From NCBI GenBank assembly GCA_946811695.1, contig OX328131.1:6113588-6177587 (forward strand): a DNA stretch of 64,000 nt. Direction: 5' to 3'. The stretch's first letter is position 1. Every line of letters starts with the position of its first letter. The translations under genes were made by a program, and so were the position numbers. Positions 47,385-57,086 of this stretch are shown here, in pieces. This stretch comes from Gonocerus acuteangulatus. Its lineage: Eukaryota > Arthropoda > Insecta > Hemiptera > Coreidae. The notes below the pieces were generated by a model. That model saw nothing but the letters and a program-made list of their open reading frames with translations. It was not told where the DNA came from and did not search any database.

Positions 47385-48279
47385 TCACACAATAAGCCAA
47401 TATTTGGCATAATACAATTTCATAAGGCGAAAGATTGAACTTTAATGATATGTTTTTTATTCTGTCCTGATTAGAAAAAAACGTGTAGAATTTACATTAA
47501 AATTTAAATAAATTGATAAAGGTTTTTATAAATTAATTATTAATTTTTTTTCTTTATTTTCAGGTAAGTGGCGGCCTACTCTATAGTATTGCCGTAAGTA
47601 CCCCGTATATTTTGTATATATATATTAATATATATATATACATACACACACATACATACATACAAATATATACATTCAATTAGTGTGTTGGCGTTGCTCC
47701 CTGCATTTCAAATATTTTAATACATTCATATTTCCACACTGAAATGTTTTAAGAAAAGCTTATTGAAAAATTTTGCTAAACATCTAAACAAAAACAGGGG
47801 AAAAGTACTTTGAAAATACCTTACATAATTCTGAGATGGAGTTTTGAAAGGGGATTTATTCTTTTCAAAGCGAGCTCATTTTGTATTGCAGATAGTTTAT
47901 GATGACGGCTCCCCGTACATCACTCGTAGTGGCTTCTCGTTTATCAAGTTTCTATATAGGGGATTGTTCACTCAGGAAAATAAAGACATTATATACAGAA
48001 TATGTAATAATAATGTTGGAGTCACTGTGTGATAGCCTGTCTGGTTACGGAGATCGGGATTCGATGTTGGGGGGGCTTAAGGAGAGAAAACTATTAGGTG
48101 ATCACCGTTCTTAGACTATAGTTAAGTCGTGTATGTTAGGTTCATCAGAGTTTAGAGTACTGTCTGTTTAAAGCAGTGTTGTGTTTGTAATATTCCATTT
48201 AAGACAATGTTGCTTTGGAAAAAAATACGATTGCATAGATATAAGAAGCAAATATAGACGTCCATAAAGCCAACATATA
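47385..48279. other. Unassigned DNA
   Basis: No supported gene. A short TATATA/ACAC microsatellite lies near 47618-47660. Confidence 0.4.
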
Positions 48280-48859
48280 CAGGGTGGTCCCGAAGGAAAT
48301 CCCAATACTTGAGCAGTCTGTACACCGGCTAAAGTGGACTTGAATGACACCAAGGAGAAATTTTTACTTCCATTATTCCCCTAGATATAGGCGTTTCCTT
48401 GTTTTTTTGGTCTAAACTCTAATTTTTGACCATTTTTGCCCCTTTTATGGTTCACGTCATAAGGAAAATTTAATTCTGATGACATTTTCAAAATATACAA
48501 TAAATTTCCTATAGCATCTCATGTACCTTGTGCAAAAATTTCTCAAATCAAATTCACAGTAGGCACCAAAAAAAAAAAAAAAAAAATAACTTACCACGAA
48601 ATAAAGGCTTTTCATTTTTAATGTACCACGCACTACACGAACATTTTTTTGGTTCGGAGACTCTTAGAAAATTTGCATTATTTCATTACCATGGCTAATT
48701 TGTTAGCAATTGTCGTAAGCCGTAAAAGGATGCTTTGGACGGGTAAAATGTTTGTTTGTTTAGAAAATATGGGGCGAAAAACCTCACGGTCGTCAGCGCC
48801 CTACTATGTCATTGCAATGCACAACCACTCATCCCTTGTTCCCGGTGAACCTTAGGGAG

Positions 48860-48941
<82 letters not shown>

Positions 48942-49042
48942 ATTTTATTTATTTATTTATATTTTTTTATTAACAAATTAGACCTTGTACTTTGTATATA
49001 TTTTTTGGCCCATTCTTTTTTTTCCTCACTTTCTGTGTTTAG

Positions 49043-49078
<36 letters not shown>

Positions 49079-50017
49079 CCCCTGACATACTCCCCGATAT
49101 AAGTGCAGACAATTTTATTTTAAAAATACAGATATCAGGTTCGAGACCAAAAGTTACTTACAAATTAAAGAAACTAAACATATACATATGTCAATATATT
49201 AAACGAATAACAATATTAAACTGTGGTAAAATGTGGTCAAATAAAAAAAAAAATAAAAATAAGAATAATAAGCGAAACATTTTGGCTTTTAATGATTAAC
49301 ATAAATACAGCAATTAAAACAAAATTACCACCTTAAAAATCACAACAAAACACTTTATAAACCTTATAAAGAAAAAGTACATACACCATGAAATAAATTG
49401 AAGAAGACCTTTTTGAAATTAGAAAATAATAATCACTACATGAAAAAAAAATTTGCTTTGAGAACTTTTTCTACAAAGTACGTATGATCTTATATGACAT
49501 TTTATGCAGATTTCGAAAACATCATCAGAATTACATTTTCCCTACGGTGTGACTGACAAGTAGCGCAAAAATGATTAAAAACCAGCGTTTAAACATAAAT
49601 ACGGAAACGCCTATATCTAGGGAAATAATGCTAGTAAAAATTTCTCCGTGATGGGATTCAACTACACTTTAGCTGGCCTACACACCCCTCAAGTATGGCC
49701 ATACTTTAGCTGGCCTACACACCCCTCAAGTATGGCCATACTTTAGCTGGCCTACACACCCCTCAAGTATGGCCATACTTTAGCTGGCCTACACACCCCT
49801 CAAGTATGGCCATACTTTAGCTGGCCTACACACCCCTCAAGTATGGCCATACTTTAGCTGGCCTACACACCCCTCAAGTATGGCCATACTTTAGCTGGCC
49901 TACACACCCCTCAAGTATGGCCATACTTTAGCTGGCCTACACACCCCTCAAGTATGGCCATACTTTAGCTGGCCTACACACCCCTCAAGTATGGCCATTT
50001 CCTTCGGGACCACCTTG
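48280..50017. mobile_element. mariner-like non-autonomous element with long terminal inverted repeats
   Basis: Left end CAGGGTGGTCCCGAAGGAAA at 48280, right end its near-exact complement at 49998-50017, with TA on both sides (48278-48279, 50018-50019). Inverted similarity continues for roughly 300 bp, through 'cctagatataggcgtttcc' and 'taattctgatgacattttc' and its relative near 49525. A TA duplication and CAGGG termini suggest Tc1/mariner, but no transposase frame is present. The interior has long T runs (48866-48935, 49049-49078). Confidence 0.7.
49665..49998. repeat. 37-bp minisatellite inside the right terminal repeat, 9 copies
   Basis: Units start every 37 bp from 49665 and all nine look identical ('actttagctggcctacacac' plus 17). 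The complement of one unit corresponds to a single segment in the left arm (about 48302-48335, 'caatacttgag...ggctaaagt'). The array is therefore an expansion of a piece of the terminal inverted repeat. Confidence 0.95.
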
Positions 50018-50019
50018 TA

Positions 50020-50685
50020 TATATAAATGTATTGTTTTATTTTATCATTAATTATTAACTAGTTGAATCATTTTTTAAATTATTCTGTATTTTTTTATTT
50101 ATCTTCTTTATTTTTTTTTTAATTAATATATTTTTTTCATTTTTTATATAATTTATTTACGCTATTTTTATTACTTTATTTTTTCTTAAAATAAAATACA
50201 GCTTAGTAATGCATAAATTCGTATTTGAAAACATTGTTCACAATGATTAGCTTGATGTGTATTTAGTTTTGAATAATTAAGAAAAGGTAATTTACATATT
50301 GTAAGCAAGTAATTTCTATAGAAAATATAATTTAAATATTTTTTGTATTTATTGGTTTTAATTGAATTTATTGATTGCAAGAGAACTAGTTTTTTTCACT
50401 CTATAGCATTATGACGTATATACTTCTAAATTACAAAAATCTGTTTTAACTTTTTTTATTAAGTATTAAAATGAGTTGTTCTTTACTTCGACATGAAATA
50501 GAAATAAGAGCTTAAAATGTTAACAACATGTAGTAAAAATATGAGAAGTTATTGTTGTTAAATTTTTTGTGCTCATGAAATAGTGGAGTTAAGCTTGCCG
50601 GAACGTTAGGGCAAAATTAGCTTAAAGAAAAAAATGGCACAGGGTTGTTAAAAAGGAATTGCTCTCCTTAAAAGTAAAAATATAC
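50020..50685. other. Unassigned AT-rich DNA downstream of the tRNA gene
   Basis: No gene recognised. The tRNA terminator lies at its right edge. Confidence 0.4.
50674..50680 (-). terminator. RNA polymerase III terminator of tRNA-iMet
   Basis: On the minus strand a T5 run begins a few bases after the tRNA 3' end, with a second T4 run after it. T4 or longer is the usual polymerase III stop. Confidence 0.7.
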
Positions 50686-50757
50686 TAGCAGAGCGTGGTT
50701 TCGATCCACGGACCTCTGGGTTATGGGCCCAGCACGCTTCCACTGCGCCACTCTGCT
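50686..50757 (-). tRNA. Initiator tRNA-Met (CAT)
   Basis: A 72-nt cloverleaf read on the minus strand. The acceptor stem AGCAGAG pairs with CTCTGCT, with A as discriminator. The A box reads TGGCGCAGTGG. The anticodon arm has three G:C pairs (CTGGG-CCCATAA-CCCAG) around CAT. The T arm is CGTGG-ATCGAAA-CCACG with A at position 54 in place of T. The A1:U72 first pair, the GGG/CCC anticodon stem and A54/A60 are marks of eukaryotic initiators. The T stem differs from the usual animal sequence but keeps pairing. No intron. A T5 terminator follows, so this looks functional. Confidence 0.95.
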
Positions 50758-51039
50758 CTTGTGTCGTGGGGCCCGCAAATTTCAATGTTGGACCCTATCA
50801 AATCAAGAAATCCTTATAAATGAAAGCCATACATGAGCATTTCTATTTTAGAGTGATTCCTCCCCAGTATATATAGTTTTACGAAAAAAGGTTATAGATA
50901 TGTCCTTAAAAAAAGATTTTCATTTAATTCCCCACGTCAAAGTTAAACTTAAAACGTGTACATGGATTTTACAGCTGCCTAAAAAGGTCATTCCATATTT
51001 CCCTTGGATGTCACCAAAACGATATCAGATTGGGCTGGT

Positions 51040-51155
51040 AATCGAACTTCTACTTCCTTTCGAGGCAAAATATTTTTGTACTGATTTATTAAAATCGGAC
51101 CATTTTTGAGTCCGCTAGAGAGTGAACAGGCTAATGTTTGTATATATATATATAT
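51040..51155 (+). mobile_element. Repeat family X fragment
   Basis: 'ttattaaaatcggaccattt', 'gagtgaac' and a short TATATA tract, as at 21370-21430 and 6850-6910. The 69-codon frame upstream (50900-51109) shows no domain and ends inside this repeat. Confidence 0.5.
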
Positions 51156-51341
51156 TTATAAATTAAAGATTATTTAGTGGACAAGTGTTCCTGAAAATGA
51201 AGGACTTTGAAACTTTTAAGGGACACAGTAAACAATTGAATATAAACCGAGCTGGACCCCCTCTAAAATGAAGATAGTAACATTACTACCTTGGGTTTAT
51301 CAAAGGAAATTCCATCTATTTTACGATCTTTTCATTGGTTT

Positions 51342-51836
51342 TTATTTACCACGAGCTCTGCCCGCGACTTCGTCCGCGTGGATAGTGACTTAGGGCATAC
51401 TTTTTGGATAATGTTTTTGGTTTATATTGGATTATAAACACCGTCGTATATGCATTTAAAACAATCTACATCGCAGCAATGCTTCTCTATACAGGATATT
51501 AGACGCATAGCCATCGGGGATGAAGCATACAGCTTGCTAACACCTGACAGAGCCACTAAGCTGACCCCTTAGGGATTGTTAAACCCTTGTATGTATAGAG
51601 TGTCTGACAGACAGAAGACTTGAAACAAACACTAAATGTTAAGTGAAACTTAATATATATACAAAATATTAGTGAAAACATCAACTAAATCGGATAAGCC
51701 GTTTCTGAGATTAACGCGCACAGACAAAAATTCTAAAAATCATTGTTTTGGGTACTATTTCGTTGATAGAGGCCCCGAATAGTATTTTTCCATGTACAGA
51801 CAGAGTATCCGTTAGAATTTTATTATATTTATAGAT
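51342..51836 (+). mobile_element. RTE-like LINE 3' fragment
   Basis: Starts 'taccacgagctctgcccgcg' followed by 'acttcgtccgcgtgg', a block common in arthropod genomes. It ends with 'aaatcggataagccgtttct', 'gagattaacgcgcacagac' and a TTATATTTATAGATA terminus in place of poly(A), which suits RTE-type LINEs. No ORF remains. Recognition is by recollection of such tails and needs a library search. Confidence 0.5.
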
Positions 51837-52958
51837 AATCGGTTTATCAGGAGTCACTACTTATTCATAAAAAAATCGTGTGCGACATAAAAAAAATACG
51901 AAATTTGAATTTACTCTGTTTCTGTTTGGAATTGTACCATACTTCATATCAACTTTTTTGTAGCTCTTGAACACACATATCACCTCCTGAAAGATTGATA
52001 CTTTTATATCATAGCACTCTGAATATATTGGAATTTCATGTCAAAACGTAGGCAATAAACAGTAATGTTCATTTTAAAATGTAGTATAATTAATTATAAT
52101 CATCTTTTCACTGGTAAATCTCCACGTTGAACGATATATTCTGTATGAATAATCGTGAGTTGTAGAACCGTGTCGGTTATACATAAAAGTATCAGAATGA
52201 ATTTTTCTCTTGTCATTTCTCCCTGAAGGCTAGAGATAGAAGAAAAGGTACAACAGGTGTCTCGAATGTCAAGGCATTTCTTCATGCAATGTCATGGCAG
52301 AATTCTCATGCTCTTTACATTTATCCGGAAAGCTCTTCCAAATTTTCTACCTATCTTTATTACATTTTTATGTATTCTCATTTATATTATTTCTCTTATA
52401 AATTTATTTTTATGTAAAATCGTCATCGCCGCTTACGGTATAAAAATAAATTATACAACATGAGGGTGTAAAACAAAAAATCTTAACTTTTGTTTATTTT
52501 CAATAAACAGCAACGCGTTTGATATTTTTGGTACGGATGAAATGATAGACGGATTAAATTTGTAGTAAATTTAATTTTCATTAAACTTTGTATTTGTGAG
52601 AAGTGCTGTCAATGTCAACAGTTTTGGTGTTACTCGTGAAAAACTCGAACAATAATTATTTTTTGAGGTTTTCGGCCGTCAAAAGTTCTCCCCCATATTG
52701 GATAACTTTTTTTAATAATATTTAGATTCCTGTTTTGATGGGCAATACTTTTTTTAATAATATTGGTACTAACATATGATAATTAAAAAAAACTACCCCA
52801 GTATTAAGACCGTTTTTTCCATTCCTGTTGACTCTTTAGCAGACTTCTTCCTAAAGAAGATTTCTAGGAAGTGGAGGAAGACCACGATAAGGTTAGGTCG
52901 ACCATGAATAAGTATGGGAGAGAAAATTTCCCCTTACGAACATTTTTCGTGGGCGCCT
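51837..52958. other. Unassigned AT-rich DNA
   Basis: No supported gene. The 68-codon frame at 52257-52463 is hydrophobic but isolated and AT-driven. 52810-52900 contains a short inverted motif around 'cttcttcctaaagaagattt'. Confidence 0.4.
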
Positions 52959-53363
52959 AAACAGTAGTAATTTTATTTTATTTTTTTATTTATTTACAGA
53001 AATATTACAATCTACAGTATATGTATTATGTAATTTGACATAGGTATAGGTAGCTTGACCACGCCTCAGGTGCCACCAGTTGTCAACCGAATACCTTCCG
53101 TTAGGAAGGATTCTAGGATGACCTGGAGTTAACCTTGCGCCATCCAACCACACCCTGCGACTAGCAGGGAGGATTGGAGGCGAATAAGGCGTGGCCTGTG
53201 ATATCACGAGGAGAGAAGATATCCATCGATATCACTCTCAATTATCATTATTACAATCACAGTGACTTTTGAGCACTTCACGACACTTCACTGCGTTAGT
53301 AGATCCCGGGGCCACTTCCTATGAAGACGTCTGGGTGGAGAGGAAGGATGAAACAGTAGTAAT
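52959..53363 (-). mobile_element. Retroposed fragment with 13-bp target-site duplication
   Basis: AAACAGTAGTAAT flanks both sides (52959-52971 and 53351-53363). The 379-bp insert ends on the minus strand in an A/T-rich tail ('tttctgtaaataaataaa...'), so it is a minus-strand retroelement. The body is GC-richer than its surroundings and contains no long frame on the coding strand. It is probably a 5'-truncated LINE 3' UTR or a SINE without a recognisable tRNA head. Confidence 0.75.
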
Positions 53364-53556
53364 AAAATATATTTTCTGGTACAGTCGGAGCACCTATAAT
53401 ATATACTTAAACAAAAATTCATTTGAATTAAATATTTAAATATAGTCTATTTTCATTTGATTTATTTTTTTTTTCAAATCAACTACATATATTTAATTTT
53501 TTTTGAACTTTCAAACCATAAAAATGAAATGACTGAATTATATGTCTTGAGGAGGG

Positions 53557-53806
53557 GCGAGGTTAGCTCAGTGGTAGAGCACTAATATTCTGAAGGACCT
53601 GAGTTCAAAACTCAGGCGCGCATTAAAGATTTTACCTTCTAGTGAGGGTTGGATTCGGAGTCCTAGACCCAGCAATTAATGGGTACCAACAAAGGATAAA
53701 ATGAGGCGTTCGGAGCATAGTACTGACCAGACTATCTCTCTAGCGTCACGTACGGCCAAGAGTCAGAGTATCTGCCCCTCCGGGCCCTGAGGCCTGTTAC
53801 AAAAAA
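53557..53806 (+). mobile_element. tRNA-derived SINE, family 1
   Basis: Head GGCGAGGTTAGCTCAGTGGT (A box) and GAGTTCAAAACTC (B-box-like) resembles a tRNA with its first arm intact. The body has 'gggttggattcgg', 'aatgggtacc', 'cggagcatagtactgacc' and 'tatctgcccctccgggccct'. Relatives are at 828, 1483 and 26334. Confidence 0.85.
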
Positions 53807-54372
53807 TTTTCAATTTTTAACTCATTGGCTGTTGGTGGTCCATTTTTTTTTTTTAATACTAATCATTTTTACAAAACATTGAGTACACTCAAACACTAAG
53901 AAACACACGCAAAACAATATAAATTCGTGTTTTGCCCTTAGTTAATTGCTTTTCAACACCCTGCAGCCTAAAAAAGTATCGATTTACTAAATAAAAATAG
54001 CGGACTCACAAAAAAAAAACAAAAAAAAAAAACAAACGATTAAACCACACTGTTATTATTAGTGTTATAAAATTATTACACTTCTTATTACCTGAATAAA
54101 AACAGTTTTGTTTTTAAGTGAATAACAGTCCTAGTCGGAGTATTTGGGAATGATAAAACTCGGAATAAGAAGAGAAGGAGTTCTCGTTAGATAGAAGCTG
54201 ATTCCTACTTGAAGGCTGCCTTGAAAGAATCAGCCTTGATTGAATAGGATAGAAGGGGGGGGGGTATAGGAGGGAGATGGGGAGTCTTTTCATAACATTC
54301 AATATTAAAGTATAGTTAGGGGATTGTAGCTTTAGATTATCATAGCAGATTTTCGTTATATATATATACATA
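53807..54372. other. Unassigned AT-rich DNA
   Basis: No gene recognised. A-rich runs near 54010-54040. Confidence 0.4.
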
Positions 54373-54374
54373 TA

Positions 54375-54746
54375 CAGTAGAAACTCGATTATCCGGACCT
54401 CCATTATCCGGACGCTATGTTATCCGGACGAAAGGTCGAACCATTAGAGGAGGGGCGGGAGGAGATTTTAATAGCGAGGGGTGGTCATGAGGAGGCGCGG
54501 GAGGATTTAAAAAAATAATCGATTTTTTTAAACCTTCCTAACTGCTTTAAATTAGTTTCTGTACTTAACTGTGAACATAGATTATTACATTTACACACAT
54601 AAAAATATTATTAACTATTATATTGCTTTAAATTTTCAATAAAGAGTTCATAGTTTTTGAAACTTTTTTAATATTCCACTATCCGGTTTTTCGATTATCC
54701 GGACTGACCTTGGTCCCAATTAGTCCGGATAATCGAGTTTCTACTG
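54375..54746. mobile_element. pogo/Tigger-like MITE
   Basis: CAGTAGAAACTCGATTATCC at the left is mirrored exactly at the right end (54724-54746), and TA flanks both sides (54373-54374, 54747-54748). CAGTA...CTCG-TTATCCGGAC-type termini are typical of the pogo/Tigger branch of Tc1/mariner. Subterminal 'ttatccggac' motifs repeat inside the left end. At 372 bp, without a transposase frame, it is a MITE. Confidence 0.88.
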
Positions 54747-54879
54747 TATATAGATGAGCGCACGGCAATGTACCAGGCCAAGTTCCAGCAAGTACGACCG
54801 TCAGCATCTTTACATGAACAAAAATGTCCGGTTTTCTCACCCCTGTAACTCCATTGAAAGTTCGTCCATAGTCAGCTGA

Positions 54880-55799
54880 TCTATATATATAAAAATCACC
54901 TGTCTGTTTGTCTGTTCCTTATAAAAATCCACACCGTTTGAGCGATTTTGACCAAACTTGGCACACAGGTAGGCCTTGATATGGGAAATCTCCTAGGCTA
55001 GGTCAAAATAGTCAAATTTAAAAATTTGGTCAAAAGATCAAAAGTTTTGTTAAAGAAAAATTGGCTACACCGAACCATTCAGATTCTGACGTCCATTTTG
55101 AATCGACAGCCATTTTGAATAATGTCTAAAAATTTTGTAATTGATGTTCCTGATAATTAGAATAACTCGAACTAATTGATGACTTTACATCATTATATAA
55201 TCATGTAATGCAGATTATTTCAATTTTATATCAACAGTCACTGTCTAACTAAGGAGCGCTGGCCTTTCTTTGATAAGAGCTATCTACTCGCAGGCTGTGC
55301 TGCTGGCCTCTGTCGGCTGCTTTATGAATTACTAGACAGATATATACAAATTCACGCCGTTTGAAGGATTTTGACGTAACTGAGGCTACAAATAGATCAT
55401 GGGCTTATATACGGGGGTGCTGAGGGGCCTCTCCCCCAAAATGTTGGTTTCATGGTAAAAACATGGTTTTAGTTGACTAAAATTATTCTAAGTTCTAAAT
55501 TGTTAGTATTCCATAACAAGGACATGGTGCCAACCCCCCCCCCCCCCCCCCCCCCCCGAAATTATTGTCTATATACGCCCATGGTTTAGACCTTGAATAC
55601 CTTGTCAAGAACCTAATAATACCCTTTATTTATTTATGCATTTTACAACTTGGTCAGTTTTCGTAAAATTCTGGCCGCTATACGATCGGATTTATTATAT
55701 CCTATATATTATTTCCTATATACGCCCATGGTAGATCTTGATACGGGGTGTGTCTTAGGCAGAAAATAGGTGTAGCATGGCACGCCGGGGTACAGCTAG
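54880..55799 (+). mobile_element. Helitron-like non-autonomous element, both ends visible
   Basis: Begins TC at 54880 after an A. Ends with the hairpin GGTGT-agcatggc-ACGCC (55769-55786) and CTAG at 55796-55799 before a T. TC...CTRR inserted between A and T with no duplication is the Helitron rule. Near the 5' end lie 'ctgtctgtttgtctgttcc' and 'cgattttgaccaaacttggc', shared with 25303-25700. A long C run (about 55530-55556) sits inside. No Rep/helicase frame. Confidence 0.72.
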
Positions 55800-56031
55800 T
55801 GTAATATATAAAAGGTCCTGAAAGTTTCAGCTTTGAACTTTGAACCATCATGAAATTAGAGAATTTAAAAAATCTGCACTTACTGACTCATTTATCATGA
55901 AAATTATAAGACACTTCCCGATAAGCTGGAAACTTGATATTTTGCATGATGATATGGTGGTATTAAAGGAGAACATCGAAAACCCCCGAGCTGGTGAGAG
56001 AGTGAACAAACAAATATATGTATATATTACA

Positions 56032-56565
56032 AACACGACTTAATTGACGATTTAATTGGTATATTTTATACCACACGACTTAATTGACGATTTAATTGGT
56101 ATATATTATACCACACGACTTAATTGACGATTTAATTGGTATATATTATACCACACGACTTAATTGACGATTTAATTGGTATATATTATACCGCACGACT
56201 TAATTGACGATTTAATTGGTATATATTATACCACACGACTTAATTGACGATTTAATTGGTATATATTATACCACACGACTTAATTGACGATTTAATTGGT
56301 ATATATTATACCACACGACTTAATTGACGATTTAATTGGTATATTTTATACCACACGACTTAATTGACGATTTAATTGGTATATATTATACCACACGACT
56401 TAATTGACGATTTAATTGGTATATATTATACCACACGACTTAATTGACGATTTAATTGGTATATATTATACCACACGACTTAATTGACGATTTAATTGGT
56501 ATATATTATACCACACGACTTAATTGACGATTTAATTGGTATATATTATACCACACGACTTAATT
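56032..56565. repeat. 40-bp minisatellite, ~13 copies
   Basis: Exact 40-bp period. Each unit contains the palindrome GGTATA-tat-TATACC, giving a potential hairpin per repeat. Variants: atatttta in the first and eighth units, and one 'ccgcac'. Confidence 0.95.
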
Positions 56566-57025
56566 AGCATATTATCACCAGTTAGCCCTTACATCTACAC
56601 AACACTCCAACATTTAAAGACTAACAACATTTACTCTCGAATTTAAAAAAACCTCAATTTAAATATAATAAAATCTCGGTTTAAATCTTAAATTCAACAA
56701 CAAGCTTTAAATTAACATTTGTCCTGAAGAAAATGGAATGGAATGAATTAAAGGACGAACAACATACTGTTTTAATTGTCCTATGAACCTTTTTTTTTTT
56801 TCTTTTTTTTTTTTTTAATAAAACTTAGTTTTTAACTAACTAATTTCATGAAATATGTATCCACACATGTATGTATGTATTCATGAAATATGTTAAGTGA
56901 TCCACACGTAAGTGTAATACAATGTCTACATACCTAACGAAAGTTATATAAAGAATCCTGAACAAAAGGAAAATTTGGAAATGATCCCGCATTTGTGAGG
57001 AATAGTTCTCTATCTTCCCACCGCC
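56566..57025. other. Unassigned AT-rich DNA
   Basis: No gene. A T-rich run lies near 56790-56815. Confidence 0.4.
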
Positions 57026-57060
57026 CTGATGAAGGCTTCAAGTTCAAGCCGAAACGTCGG
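57026..57060 (+). ncRNA. Hammerhead-like motif (degenerate)
   Basis: CTGATGA, then a possible stem GGCTT / AAGCC with a 7-base loop, then GAAAC. This matches the hammerhead ribozyme core order C-U-G-A-N-G-A, stem II, G-A-A-A. It has one extra A before stem II, and I cannot find a partner that builds stem III with a U-H cleavage site. Penelope-like elements and retrozymes carry such motifs, but activity here is doubtful. Confidence 0.3.
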
Positions 57061-57086
57061 CACAATAAAACCATTTTTATGATAAA

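Noticed and set aside
49510..49545. Hammerhead-like CTGATGATG...CGAAA on the minus strand
   Set aside because: It lies in the terminal inverted repeat of the mariner-like element, has no stem II, and its counterpart at about 48475 does not conserve the core.
53557..53628. Independent tRNA gene at the GGCGAGGTTAGCTCAGTGGT head
   Set aside because: The cloverleaf does not close, and the sequence continues into the SINE body shared with three other copies.
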